Shown: positions 12,274-24,630 of the stretch, piece by piece | Layout: each line of letters begins with the position of its first letter | Numbering within the stretch: the first letter of the stretch is position 1 | Source: Nageia nagi | Lineage: Eukaryota > Pinophyta | Direction: 5' to 3' | Assembly: GCA_050084985.1 (NCBI GenBank) | Contig: JBITNC010000002.1 | Coordinates: forward strand, 29,326,001 to 29,390,000 | Length of the DNA: 64,000 nt | Made by a program: the position numbers and the translations under genes | Notes under the pieces: model-generated | The model's input: the letters and a program-made list of their open reading frames with translations, nothing else | Told to the model about the DNA's origin: nothing | The model's database searches: none

Positions 12274-12709
12274 TTGATTCTGCCATCCTACTAGAATCAA
12301 GGGCATCATACATAGAGGGTTTCAAGTTGGAGTTGAAGAGCTGATATCTTTCCCTTGTTGTTGGGTAAGAAGTACTAAGGAGTTGGAGATCTCTCTATCC
12401 TTCTGGAGAGTTTCTATTGAAGGAGTTGAAGATGCTAAAGGAGATTCATTATGCTATCAATTCACAAAGATATTTGTTGGGGTCACAATGCTCATAGTGG
12501 TATTTACTGATAAATCTTATCATCATGTTGGAAGATAAGAAGTCTACATCATAGTGGAATTAACCTAGCATCACAATGGTCATTTTGAAGGAGCATTCAA
12601 TGTATCTAGGCATTTAGAGTGAAATGTTAGAGGTCTAGGAGCTAGATCTCATCCTTCTAGCAAGTCATTGGGCATCGTTTGACCATAAATTCAAATTTTA
12701 AAGACTATA
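12274..12709 (+). other. Remnant leader of the + strand Gypsy element
   Basis: It matches the PBS-proximal leader seen in reverse at 61020-61084, 55440-55520 and 46140-46283 (phrases such as cttgattctgccatcc and caagttggagttgaagag). No ORF. It is cut off by the inverted LTR at 12710. Confidence 0.6.
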
Positions 12710-13208
12710 TGATGAGTTGTTCTAGGGCTTAATCCTTAAAAATGCCCTATAAGAGGGACGTTTGACTTCTAGCTTTGAAATTTATCCAAACAAGCTCAAA
12801 CATGCACAAGATATCTAACAACTTGCAAGGAATGATAAATATAAAATTGAACTTATAGAAAATACCTTTAAACCCAATGTCTAGCTATGATAAGCAATTA
12901 CAAAATTAACATGAGAAAATGCCTCCAATATTTCAACGACTTGATCATGGAGCAAAATATGAAGTAAATAATGCAAAATACCACTCTAGATCTAATGTCC
13001 AAGTATAAGAAGATAAATAGCAAGATATGGATACAAAAATTGTTGATTAAAAAATGGTGGAAGTGCAATTACAATATTTTTATTAACCTAAAAATCTTAT
13101 ACCAAGAATTCCTCCAATAGGGTTATGTTGGATGGCTCCAAGGTCTCACCAATCCCAAAATCAATGAGGTACAAACCATGTCTCCTCTATAACAATTGTG
13201 ATGGAACC
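12710..13208 (-). mobile_element. Partial Gypsy-family LTR, inverted
   Basis: It begins tgatgagttgttctagggc, the reverse complement of the LTR end. It follows the LTR pattern up to about 13208 (ctcctctataacaattgtgatggaac) and then stops abruptly at PPR sequence. About two thirds of the LTR is missing. It lies tail-to-tail with the LTR at 10877-12257. Confidence 0.8.
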
Positions 13209-13440
13209 CTTAGCATCACATGAGGCATCAAGTAGAGACCAAAAAAAAGAAAATACACAGCACCTTGACGCATTGTATGACACAAAATGCTCAAAATGTA
13301 GTAGTGTTCCTCGATGGGCATTACCATTATTTCACCAAATGCATCAAACAAAAATAATAGTCCTACCATATCAATTCATCTTTCCCAACATCCTCAAAGC
13401 ATGCACCAATCTAGGAGATTTGAAACAAGATTTTGATAAG
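13209..13440 (+). pseudogene. PPR gene fragment
   Basis: On the + strand, 13260-13430 reads WALPLFHQMHQTK followed by YQFIFPNILKACTNLGDLKQ. This is a clear PPR motif of the P/L type from a PLS-class protein. It is truncated upstream by the inverted LTR fragment and runs out into noncoding sequence after 13435. An E-domain piece of a similar gene lies on the same strand at 18868. The two could be ends of one dismembered gene. Confidence 0.7.
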
Positions 13441-13654
13441 ATTTATTATGTAGAAATAGTTTTTAGGTAGAAAGGAAACTATGAGTCTTGCACTATTATT
13501 TGATGTTTATGCAGGTGGAATATACTCCTCTTCATTTATTATTTATGCACATTGTTATTTACGTAGTAGGTTCTTTTTCTTCTTTAATAAGTAGAGTACC
13601 TATTGCATGATTGTAATAATGAAAGATACCTCTATATTTCATCATTTAAAACAT

Positions 13655-14100
13655 GGAGAAAGTTCTTGTGGAGATTATTGTTGATGCAAAGTAATGCAAG
13701 ATCTAAATGTCTTGCACAATGACATGGTGCATGCTTTCAGGTAGAAAGGAAACTATGTTTCATTTTATTTTTTCAAAAATTGTTGTTACTAAATATTTAT
13801 ATAAATAGACAATGTTGTTGATTATTACTATCATATTGTCAAATAAACATAATTTCCTATGTATATTGATGCAGGAGAATGTTCTTGTGGAGATTATTAT
13901 TGTTGCAAAGTAATGTAAGATAAAGAGTCTTACACTATGACATGGTGCATGCTTTCAGGTAGAAATGCAACTATTTTTCATTTCATTTTTAAAAAAAGTG
14001 TTAATTAAATATTTGTACAAATAGATAATGTTGTTGATTTTTGACATCATATTATCAAGTGAACATAATAACCTATGTATATTGAGATGCAATATTTGTG
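13655..14100 (+). repeat. ~218-bp tandem duplication with splice-like edges
   Basis: The block with gttcttgtggagattatt (13662 and 13881), gacatggtgcatgctttcaggtag (13721 and 13939) and aatgttgttgattat (13811 and 14027) occurs twice at a spacing of 216-219 bp. A third partial copy is at about 19340-19460. The units carry ttgatgcag|ga and ttcag|gtag junctions that look like intron borders. This may be exon-intron sequence from the PPR gene. Confidence 0.7.
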
Positions 14101-17100
14101 AAATATTTATTTTAAATAATACAAACTTCTCACGACCCACCTTAAAATATTGTTTGACCTTGAGTACCATCGAGGATTTGAATGAATGATGTTTTGGTAA
14201 TGACAAGTTTGATAAGGGAATATGTGTTATTTGTGACAATTTGATGCTATATTTGAGATGTTTTGATATAGATCACAGGATGGAGAACTGATCTAAAGAC
14301 CCTACAGACTAAAGGCGAATTGGTGACAGGAATGGAAGGGTAAGAGGAGTAAATGATCAGCGTTGATTCGCTAACACACCTATTACTATTGTAAATCATG
14401 TAGTTACATGTAGAATAATTATTGTGATTATCAATTTCTTGATGGAAATGTGTTTGTAAAACTATATGGATTAACCTTACTTTGCAGGATGAGATGACCA
14501 TCGCAAGTAAAGGTGTGTTTTCTCTTGTTTTGTATTATTGAAATTTGAATTTTTAAAAGGAGGGAAAAAGGGAATATACCTTTAGTTAAATTTTAAAAAT
14601 TATTATAAGCTTAGAAAAATAAATTTAATGGGGTAAAAGTTGAATATGAGTGTCCATATTATTACCACATAGGGCTAATAGTAAAAACACTATTAGATAG
14701 AGATTAAGGTTTCCTTGAGGTATTACAAAATATTTAATATCTAGGAAAATAATAGAGTAATGACCCTACTTAGTTTTATTTTCCTGTGTTAGGTATGAAT
14801 AAGAGTTGGCACTAAATTGTCAGTTAAAAAAAATAATTGTAAAGTATTAAGTGCCATTACAATCATTTACAACTTTAGGCAAACCTACCCAAAAATTATT
14901 GAAGGTGTGAGGAGATGTCCATTTAGACACACTTGAACCTTTTTAGCTATAAATAAAGGAGAAAAGCATTATAAAAGCACCTACCTCCCTATCTATCTAT
15001 CTCTTGTTATTTCATTTTTGGTTATTCTCAAGCTTAGATTACATGAAGAAAAGAAGTCTCTCTTTTCCCCTCCATACTCAGTGTATCCTTTTGCATTTCT
15101 AAAATGCTTAGTTAAAATAGTCATATTTTAAATGAGTTATATGAAAGGATTAATGGTTAATGACTCATGGAATTTATTGATTTATAGAGGTCATATATTA
15201 TCTAAAGAGATTTATATATTGATTTATTTGTTTGACAAGTTGTATGTAAAGGGTGGTACTTTATCTTTTCTCTTAAAAGTAAAGATATGTAGTTTATTTT
15301 TCTTCTCTACATTTTAGTTAATTAGTAGATACGATAAGTATCTTTACAATTATTGAGTATGTTGAGGAGAATAAATATGTTTAAGGATAAATATTAATAA
15401 AAATAATAACTATTAATAGTATTCTTTTCTTGAAATAGAGATATCATTATGTAGAGTCTATATTCTTGTCTTTAAAAGAGAAATAAAGCAATAAATATCA
15501 TTTAAAGCTTGTTGGGTTTGAGTACAATATTTGAAGAATAGCTTTATTGATCGATTAGCCTATTTTCTATGTGCCCTTTTGGCCATATAAGCTTTTGCTT
15601 TCAATAGAACTTTAGAATCTTGTTATTTGTTCTCAAATTTGAGTTTGATTACCAATGGCGTAGCAAGAACACTCATTTCATGTTTGAGCTCATTACATTT
15701 ATTACAAAATTTCAAATCCCTACATCACCATTAAAATGGAATTGCAAATATTTTTGAACATCAAGATAATATCTTGGATCTATGGAAACTATCGAGAAGA
15801 TTTAAACGCCTAGTAGTATCACATGTAGAAGATTTGAATAATATTGATTTAACTACTCTTTAATGTTTTTCCATACATACTCTATGTATTGATTCAATGG
15901 TGCATGCTGTTGTAGAGTTTATATTGATGCTTTATTCTTGCATCTCTTCCAACACCTTCTATGCACATCTTATCATTGTTCTAGATCCTAAGCTTCCTAG
16001 ATTCTTAAGTTTTGCATACCCACCATAAAATTGAATGGGAGATCCATTATTTTTCAACAACATCTTGATGAATCTCCATCTATTGTTTCTTTGAAATCCC
16101 CATGAAGGCTAGAAAGAATGCTAAAGATGGTTGTAGAGTTTGATTATGAATCGCCATAGCTTTGAGTTGACTAAATCTCCTTTGGGACTTTAGATAATAA
16201 TTGATTTAATGTTGTTTATAGATTTATTTTAGGAATTTGTTGTTATACTTCCCCAATATAGGTGCTTGTCGAAGAAAGCATATTACATTTTGAGTGAAAC
16301 TCTATCTTTTGCATCTATGACACACACGAGCATGGTTAGCATATTTTTCTTAGTTTGTTAATAAATTTGTAGATATTGGTCCTAAATCTCATCCTTGGGT
16401 TCACCATGATCTATAATTAATTCCCTATTTGCAAAATGACCGCATGCTAGATGCAAATTTTACTTTACCTTTGATCCCTTCCTACAAACATTATTGGTAG
16501 CTCTATCAAAAAAGAGCAAAGAATTTTGGTCAAACCACCTTATGAGTTAAGATTAGTATATGCAAAGATAAACTACATGTACAATTCCATTAAGAAAATG
16601 CCATTAGATATATTCATGCCATGAATTTGAGATAAACTTTCATTTAATAATAAGATTATTGAGTAATTAAACATAGAGAATTATGTATATATTGATTGTA
16701 TACTTATTATTATTTATGTGAAATAAATTCATGGAATGAATTCTAATTATTAATAAAACCATAATTATCAACATAAAAAAAGGGTTATACAAGAAAAAGG
16801 GAGATTTAAATATTTTGACATTTATAAGAATGAAAATTTGTATTTATATGTGAAGTATAGGTTGATTCATGACCAAGGAAGAGAGGTAGTCCAAATAGGA
16901 TCTAAAATCCTCTTGAGGTATTAAGTTAATGAATGCATTGCATTATGTTCATAAAATATAAAGAGATATCCTGATCCTCCTCCTTCTTAGTACTCAATCC
17001 ACCCACCAAGTACCAAGGGATGTTTGATACTCATTGCACGAAGAACGATGCAGATGCTCGATGCTCATGGCTTGAAGATCATTGGGTGTATCCCACGAAA

Positions 17101-18650
17101 AGGCAAAGAATGATTTCCTAAATAACATGTTAAACTATATTTGTATTATGAGATAATGATGATGAGTCACAAAATCATTGTATTAGCCTTATGATGTAAT
17201 AATATTCTTGTAATAAGTTTATAGAAGCTATGTCATTACCCTTGATGTTGAAAAATGAAGTTATAAGATGTATAAACTTCTTATAATTGATTATTAACTT
17301 AGAAATTCTTAATGAGGATTATGTTGTATTTATCTCTTGTTAGGATATTGAATGATAAATGAAAGGTAAATGATTTTATTTTCTCTTTAAGAACAACATC
17401 ATGATTATTAGATGTTAAGACAAATGCTTTGGTAAAAAGGAGTAAAGATTAATACTTGTTGGGTAGTAGTCATAGATGGATTAGGTTGTTAATCATGACA
17501 AATCCAAAATTATTCCAAAAACTTAGAATCAAACCTAAACTAAAGTTAAGGTTTCAAATGTTAATTTGTGATCATTTGGGATATTTTTAGGGACCCTTGG
17601 GATCAAATTGGATATCAATAGGACCCAATGGGATAAATAGAATCATTCAAGATCTTTTTGGATGAATGCAAGAAAAATGGTAGAGAAAATTCACCAATTA
17701 AACCTAGCTTGCTAGATGAAAAATAAAAGAAATATTCCTTATGGGAGGACCACTCATTGCCACATTACTTTTGTAGCAATAGTGGCTAGATATTTTCTCA
17801 CAACTTGCTACTTTATGTATGCAAGATATCTTTTAAAAAGTAGTTTCATATACATGATACAATGCATATGGGATAAATAAGAAAACATGTGACTTCCTAA
17901 GTAATCCTATAATTGAAACTTTCGATGTATACCTTGTGGGAAAAGATGAATGGTGTCTTGTACTCACTTCACTATTTGAAAATATTAGTTTATAATTAGT
18001 AGGACTTGGGTGGTTCTTTTTGTCAACACACTTAAAAATAAAATATACGAGATAACCACTCAAGGATATTATTTAATAGAAGCTGAACCAAATGGTGGGA
18101 CTAGTCGATAGTTATGAGAAGGTTAGTACTCATAGCCTTTGAAAGGTGAGTTAGGTTGGGATAGCAATAAAAAAAATTACTATTATCGAGTGAGGGTAAC
18201 TAGTATTCATACCATTTACAGTTAGCAGATAGGGGTATGATGATTGTTCCATAGGCAATGCTATCTTCTCATAAAGAAACTTACCTAGGATAAGTTAAAT
18301 ACTCCTATGATATGGAGAGTTATCATTAGGAGATAATGACTAACTTAGTGGAAGTGCAATATCTTGGGTGTTATGGGCCTCGAGTAGAAAATCATTACAT
18401 CATAACCAGAAAGCCTATTGCATATTAGATGTGGAATAGGAATGGTGAGGTTACTTTTGAGGCATCTTTTCAACAAGGTGAGTGTTAAAAAGTGAACACC
18501 AAAAAAAATTATCAGGGTTGGTTAGCCTAGGTTCTTGACCAATATTTCCATGTGAGTGTTGAACTAGCTAGCAACATTATTAAGCTCATGTGGGAATGTC
18601 TAGTTTATTCCTAGAATATTGAGTGTTAAATTAAATAAAAAAATTAGGTC
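14100..18650. other. Long stretch without a recognisable gene
   Basis: AT-rich sequence on both strands. Short open blocks exist near 15640-15870 on the + strand (a passage like LDLWKLSRRFKRLVVSHVEDL) and near 16100-16560, but I cannot assign them. A ctat repeat sits at 14988-15003. No LTR ends, terminal repeats or RNA genes were recognised. It probably holds old repeats too decayed to read. Confidence 0.45.
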
Positions 18651-18854
18651 TAAAATTTAGAGTTTTGGTTGGTGAAAATAAGTGGATGCATTATAGAACT
18701 CATCATATTGAACTATTTTTCAAGAATGTTATACAATTGTAGAGTGATGTAAATTTTGCACTATCCACGGATAACCATACCAAGAATAGAATGAGTGGAA
18801 TCATACCATGTTTTTTATATTTAACTACTAAAAATTATTATCCATATTTTATTA

Positions 18855-19345
18855 TTAAAATTATTTAATGATAAAAGTGAAAAGTCTAGTCTACAAGGCT
18901 TTCAAAGATCAATTTTATTATATAATTCATGCAAATTTATTTTTTTGTGCAAGCTATCTTGAGGAAGATTTTATTTTCATTATCAATATACCCATTAAAC
19001 TTGAATTTAATGTGTGTATGTGTCTGCTTGGTGCTTATAGATCACATAAAAATGTAGGAATAAGGAAATTTATAGCAATAATCCTTTTTTTGTTGGAGCC
19101 TAAATATGTTCCATCTTATGTTCTTCTTTCAAATGTTTATGCTGAAGTGGGTAGCTAGGATGATGTTCAAAAGCAAGAACATTGATGAAATATAGAGGAA
19201 TCAAGAATACAACTTAATGTAGTTGGATTGATTATTGTCCAAGTTTAATTATTTGAATTTCTTAATGATAAAAATGAAAGGTTTGATCTATAAGGCTTTA
19301 AAAAGTCTATTTATTATATAATTCATGTAAATTTGGTTTTATTTC
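18855..19345 (+). repeat. Duplicated segment flanking the E-domain piece
   Basis: 18855-18945 (tttaatgataaaagtgaaaag, acaaggctttcaaag, tataattcatgcaaattt) is repeated with changes at 19255-19345. The spacing is about 400 bp. The second copy lacks the E-domain coding sequence, so the duplication covers only its upstream edge. Confidence 0.65.
18868..19200 (+). pseudogene. PPR gene, C-terminal E-domain fragment
   Basis: The + strand ORF reads YLEEDFIFIINIPIKLEF, then CMCLLGAYRSHKNVGI, and ends SYVLLSNVYAEVGS. These are the hallmarks of the E region after the last PPR motif of plant PLS-class proteins, which act in organelle RNA editing. A stop falls at 19159, and the expected continuation (DDVQK-like, at about 19160-19175) is still readable after it. 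No upstream PPR motifs are attached. It is a dead fragment. Confidence 0.8.
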
Positions 19346-19477
19346 ATGTTTTCAAATTTTTTTGTTATTAAATATTTGTATAAATAAACAATATTGTTAA
19401 TTTTTGATATCATATTATCAAGTGAATGTAACTGCCTATGTATATTGATGCAGGATTTGTGAAAGACTTATTTTTAA

Positions 19478-19696
19478 TACTATAGAGTCATCGTATTGAA
19501 CTCATTTTTAGGAATCTTGTATAATTGTAGAGTGAAGATATGGAGAGGGAGGTACATGAAGAATGAAAGAATAAATAGTAAGAGATTTCCTTCAAGTATT
19601 TATCCTTTCATGCTTCTTACACCTCCGTCTCCATCTCTTCACTCTACAATTATACAAGATTCCTGAAAACTAGTTCAATACAATGACTCTATAGTA
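19478..19696. repeat. Long hairpin: two 92-bp inverted arms
   Basis: Left arm 19478-19569 and right arm 19605-19696 are reverse complements with about 10 mismatches in 92 bp and no length difference. The loop is 35 bp. A partial copy of the arm (gaactattttt, acaattgtagagtgatg) occurs at 18695-18755. It resembles a foldback MITE or a small-RNA precursor; no flanking duplication was identified. Confidence 0.85.
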
Positions 19697-19707
19697 TTTG
19701 AGACTTT

Positions 19708-19744
19708 ACATACACACACACACACAAACACATATATATATATG
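19708..19744. repeat. CA/TA microsatellite
   Basis: A (ca)n run followed by a (ta)n run immediately beside the hairpin. Confidence 0.9.
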
Positions 19745-19749
19745 TTTTT

Positions 19750-19965
19750 AAAATAATAAAGGCTTTATATGGTTTAAAACAACCTATAAAGGGTTTTTGA
19801 GGCCATTTTTTGGGTTTCAAAGGCAATTTTAAACCACCTCTAAAGGTTTTTGAGGTGATTTTTCAAGCAGTTTTCATAGATGGTTTTACATTTGAGGTAA
19901 GTTTTTGGATCCTATGGAAGCTAGTGGTTTATAAATTCCGCCAAAGGCCCTTTTTGGTCTAGTGA
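19750..19965 (+). mobile_element. CACTA-like terminal region (right end)
   Basis: Subterminal words aaaccacctctaaagg and ggtttttgaggtgattt recur in both orientations, and the block closes with tttttggtctagtg. This resembles the end of a CACTA (En/Spm) element, whose terminal repeat usually reads CACTACACCAAAAA. The matching left end was not found, so this is probably a fragment. Confidence 0.4.
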
Positions 19966-20240
19966 TACTATTATTTTCCTATTTATGATTTCAAGGCATG
20001 CACAATATGTAGGGAGAATAGGTTGTAAAAGATTAACATAGTTGCATGAAGGATATAGACATGATGATTGTATAGGGAATGACGGTATAAAACTTGATAG
20101 AAAGCTTAAACACTTATAGTAATAACATCAAGGAGTAAATCATACTTGCATGCTATAATTGTATGCATACTAGGATTATTATTTTATCTTATTATATGAA
20201 TGTGATATCTTATGTTATCATATTACTACATTTGATAAAA

Positions 20241-20360
20241 TACTACACCAAAAACATTTTTTATGATGGTTTTTTACAACAAATATTTTTGGTGATTTTA
20301 AACCAACCTCAAATAAACTAAGATGTTGGTTTAAAATTGCCTCAAAAAGTCTACCCTAAA
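20241..20360 (+). mobile_element. CACTA-like terminal region (left end)
   Basis: It starts tactacaccaaaaac, one base from the usual CACTA terminal repeat. Subterminal repeats follow (ggtgattttaaaccaacctc, gttggtttaaaattgcctc) that match those at 19750-19965. The interior and other end are missing or replaced by PPR sequence. Confidence 0.4.
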
Positions 20361-20479
20361 AAGATTACAAAGGAACTTGTAGATATATTTATCAAAGATT
20401 AAATAAATTTGACATAATTTATGTACATAATGAAAAATACACATTCATGTGTGCACGAAAATCACTTATCAAAAATAAA

Positions 20480-22140
20480 TGAGCAAAAATCTCTTCTTAC
20501 AATTTTCAATGGATATCAATGCCCTCTTTTAGATACATGGAGCTGACACAAGCTATAAGGACACTATAAAAAGTGAATTTATCATGTTGGATACCACTTT
20601 CAAATGCACTTACCCTGGTGTAAGGCCTCCTTTCAAATGTAGATATATGCATAATCATGTATGATGTTATGAACATTATCATCCAAGATTTGAGCAAAGA
20701 GAAATATAATAAGGCAAAAGGATACTAATCTTGTTAGAATAGATACTAAAAAAGGTGAATTCATTAGGTTGGAAACCACTTCCACTTCATTGCATTTTGG
20801 TTATGAATTATTCTTTTAGTCAAGGTTTATGAATTATATAGGCACTAAGCAAATAATTTCATACTCAACATTAGGCTTTACTAGCATGCTATTTATAAAG
20901 TATTTTACTTCACCTAAATGCTCAAGATAGCTTAAAAGATCAACCACATATGCATAATGTTCAATTATAGTTGTAATACAATAATAATCATTCATGGATT
21001 TGAATTATTGATAGTCCTTTTTCATTATATTTGCATGGCCACATGTAGATAATATGTTAATAAATGTAACATCATCTGGATTAATACCCACATATTTCAT
21101 TTATTTGAATAGTTTGATGAATTCCTTTCTATAACCATTCCTTAAGATTATTTCTCTTTTTTTTGTATTTCCCTAAAATAATTTAGCTTCCTTAAGAATC
21201 TCGATTTGAGAATGTATTGCAATCATTATAGTCCATGATATGGTGTCTCTCTATTTCATTTTGTTAAATAATACATAAACCTTAAATAATTCCACACTAC
21301 AACATCAAGTTTTATTGGCATATTATTTATAAATTTTCCACCATATTCCTCTTGAATTGATATCTCTTCATCACAAATTGAGCTCCAAAATTCAATAGCT
21401 TATAAAGCCACAACCTCTACACCACTTCTAATAGCTTTGGTTGTGATCTTGAAGATTTGTTCCATGTAATGTGCAAGTTTTTCATAGTAGATTAAAGAAA
21501 TTTAAACAAGGCATTAAAATGCACATTACCATATGCAAGTATCTAGGAACAATGTTGTTTCAAAACTATCATACATAATGTAGTTCCATTATGGGGGTAA
21601 TAAAGTAATAATAATTCATGGATTTGAAGCATCAATATCCCTCTTTCATTATACATGCATGGTTACATATAGATAATACACTAATATATGTAACATAATC
21701 TAGATTAATGCCCACACATTCCATTTGTTCAAATAGTTTGATGGCTTCCCTACTACAACCATTCCATGCATACCTTGCAATCATTTTATCTAGTCCATGA
21801 AATTGATTGTTCAAAACACATCTTGTCAAATAAAACTCTTATTATCTTAATACTCCTACATTTTACATACATGTCTATCAAGGTTGTTATCACAATTGCA
21901 TGTGAAAGAAGATAATATATAATTATTTTTCCATGAATGTCCATGCCCCATTTTAAAGCTACAATTAACATACTTGCAACAATTATTGAATCTAATATGA
22001 AACCAGTCAATTATATATTTTTTTAAATACTTGAGAGCCTATAAACTATGCCCATTTATGTGCAAATATTATGATCATTGCATTCCATGAGATTATATCT
22101 CTTTATTGCATTTTCCTAAAAATATTTTTCAGCTTCCTTA
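20480..22140 (-). pseudogene. PPR gene remnant with internal duplication
   Basis: On the minus strand several PPR pieces are legible. 21786-22010 gives DSIIVASML, WGMDIHGKII and LIDMYVKC. 21632-21829 gives EAIKLFEQMECVGINLDYVT and YISVLSICNHACIMKEGY. 20506-20697 gives HDKFTFYSVLIACVSSMYLK. The pieces follow the order of a PLS-class PPR protein but are broken by stops and frame changes. The block around 21600-21750 recurs at about 20980-21150, so at least one repeat unit was duplicated after or during decay. The same sequence reappears at the window end (63859-64000). Confidence 0.8.
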
Positions 22141-22510
22141 ATGTTTGATATGGCTCATCCTTTGCAGAGGAAGTATTGTATATCAGGCCCCTACCTCGGT
22201 GGTCCAAGGTTTCATATTAGTGTGAGGATGGGTGGTTTAGCCCATGATTTTATAATACCACATTATGTTTTATCCCATGGTTTTCTCATACTACATTATG
22301 GTTTAGGGTTGAGGGTTTTTCTATATATTCATTGTAATGAGCCATTTGTGAAAAATTATTCATTGTAAGCAATCATATAAGAGGAGAGGCTCTTGACATG
22401 CTAGGGTAGCCCAAATTGGGTAAACCAAAGTAAATTTCATGTGTTCCTTGTGTTTTTTATTAATTCATTTTTGCATTATAATTTCATAATATGTTTAGAT
22501 AAGACTCTTT
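22141..22510 (+). mobile_element. Insert with LTR-like features in PPR remnant
   Basis: PPR-family sequence (tttcagcttcctta) stops at 22140 and resumes after about 22510 (aatcattgcagtccatgatt), judging from the parallel copy at 21140-21290. The insert begins TGTTTGATATGGCTCATCC. It contains a TATA-like tctatatattc and the phrase gggtaaaccaaagtaaattt followed by tgtgttccttgtg, which resembles the end of some plant Copia LTRs. The right border is uncertain. Confidence 0.4.
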
Positions 22511-22729
22511 ACTCAAGAAGTCCAATATGGGAATATCCTATAATCATTGCAGTCCATGATTAGCTTCTTTTTGTTAAACAACACATAGGCCTTCTGTATG
22601 AATTCTACAAGCACTAAGTAAACAAGTTCATATTACAACATCATGTTTTATTATCATGTTATTTATAAATTTTTCACCATGCTATTCTTTGATTGATATC
22701 TCTTCATTGCAAATTGAGCTCCAAAATTG
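22511..22729 (-). pseudogene. PPR remnant, continuation
   Basis: Diverged duplicate of 21225-21400 (shared gatatctcttcattgcaaattgagctccaaaatt). It is cut off at 22729/22730 by a Gypsy-family LTR. Confidence 0.6.
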
Positions 22730-24236
22730 TGATGAGCCATTTTAGGACTTACTCCTCAAACCTATCCTAGGAGAGGGACATTTGGATTCTAGTTCTGAAA
22801 CTATCCAAAAAATCTCAAAAGTGCATAACATATCCAATGACTTGCTAGGAATGACAAATATGAAATCAAACTTGCAAAAAATACCTTCAAACCCAATGTC
22901 TAGTTATGATGAGCAAATATGATAATAACGAAAGCAAATATATTCAATAATCTAATAACTCAATCAAGGAGCAAAATAGTAAATTTAATAGTGCAAAACT
23001 ACTACATAAACCTAATGTTACAATTAAGGAGCTAAAATAGGAATTAAGTAATGCAAATATCACTCTAGATCCAACATTGCACCCAACAAGAAAAAATAGC
23101 AATTCGATAATATAATGATGCTTCCAATTCTAATGTCCAAACATATAGAGAGATATAGCAATATTTTTATAGAAAAATGTATTTTTATTTGATATAACAA
23201 GAAAATCATAATTATAATATTTTTATCTACCTAAGGAACTTGTACCAAAACTACCTCTAATAAGGTTATGTTAAATGGCTCTAAGGTCTCACCAATCTTA
23301 GAAATAGTGAGGCATAGACCAAGTCTCCTTTGAAACAATTGTGATGGAACTAATAATGTTTCTCTCAAGATGGTTTTAATAAGTTGAGATTAGTCTCCTC
23401 TCACCTTAATACCTCAAATGCAGATTTCCCTATAAGTGGTAAAGATAAATCTTTTATTCAATTTGAAAAAAGGATTTAATAATCATAATTAGCATATCTC
23501 ATAATGACTATGAGTTCTCCTTTTATAGGTGAGAGTGATCATTTTCTAATATTGCATTGAGATGATCTAATGATGGAGAGATATGATTTATATGCTCATG
23601 TATGCAACAACCAAGATGGGGGGAATTGGGATGGATGAAATCATATCTAAAGGTTAGGAATGCCAACATTTAAGAGAGGGTGATATCGTAGCATCTCGTA
23701 ATCAGCACCATAGGTCCAAGTGCCAAGGAGAACCAACATGAGATGTTAGAATACTCACATTCCCAACATCCATGCTAGGGAGCTATCCACTTATCTCAAG
23801 ATTTCCAAAGCCTAGTTTGAATTACCATGTATAACCTTGGAGCTCCAAATGACCTCGTAGTCAATGCAATCACCTAAGGGGATGTTTTACCTTGAAAAGA
23901 TGAGTGCTAATTACTAAATATATATGAAATGCCAATATTGCAATCGCTAAAGCTAAAATATGCAACACCTCTTTCAAAGAGATTAATATTGCATTTACAA
24001 ATATAATTATCATGGTATTACAAATATATCATTATTGAAATTTGGTAATTAACTAAGTACAAAATAAATAAATAAAAGGGTCATTTATTTCATAATTAAA
24101 GCTTTACTAAGTATCTAAGTGGAATTTACATTATTTTGATCAATTTTTACCAAATTTTATAAAATCACATCTAAATTAATGTTTCCATTTATCATAGGTG
24201 AAATGAAAAAAATACCTTAAAAATAGAGACATTACA
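22730..24236 (-). repeat. 3' LTR of element A
   Basis: It runs from tgatgagccattttagg to gagacattaca (reverse: TGTAATGTCTC..). It aligns along its whole length with the LTRs at 46300, 55537 and 61101. Its left flank is PPR sequence and its right flank is the purine tract of the element interior, consistent with a 3' LTR on the minus strand. Confidence 0.85.
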
Positions 24237-24492
24237 AGTCTGCCATCCTTAAATTACTTTCCCTTAAGCAATTCGAAACATCCATATCTGTAGTAGAGTC
24301 TTCTTGATCCTCTTCTTTATCTTTCTCATAACTAACTTTTATGACGAGGTTAGAATCGACAAACTCTAACTTATCTTTATATTCTATCCATGGAACATGT
24401 TTTGAGACTACAAACTCTGTTTCTTTGAAACTCCCAAATGTATCCAAACTCAAACCTTCTTCATCCATCATGGTTGTGTGATGCAACATCAT
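24237..24492 (-). pseudogene. C-terminal part of element A internal ORF
   Basis: The minus strand is open from 24492 through the polypurine region into the LTR (24232). It includes GLSLDTFGSFKETEFV, an acidic run (EKDKEEDQEDSTTD) and NCLRESNL. It is the downstream end of the ORF interrupted by the nested element. The same peptide start (MDEEGLSLDTFG) recurs at 57750. No function is recognised. Confidence 0.55.
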
Positions 24493-24630
24493 TTTATTTC
24501 ATGAATGAAGCTTACCTTCTTTCTCCTAATTGACCAATAGTATAATAGTAAGGACAAGCAATCAAGGATCTTTGCCGAGTATTAAGTTTGTAATTATTGA
24601 CCTAAATTCCTCAACAAATACCATTCACTT

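Noticed and set aside
14247-14501. Minus-strand ORF of 84 codons
   Set aside because: No motif, no conserved copy elsewhere in the window, and composition like its surroundings.
22141-22368. ORF of 75 codons as a gene
   Set aside because: It starts exactly at the LTR-like TG border and has no known motif; better explained as LTR sequence.
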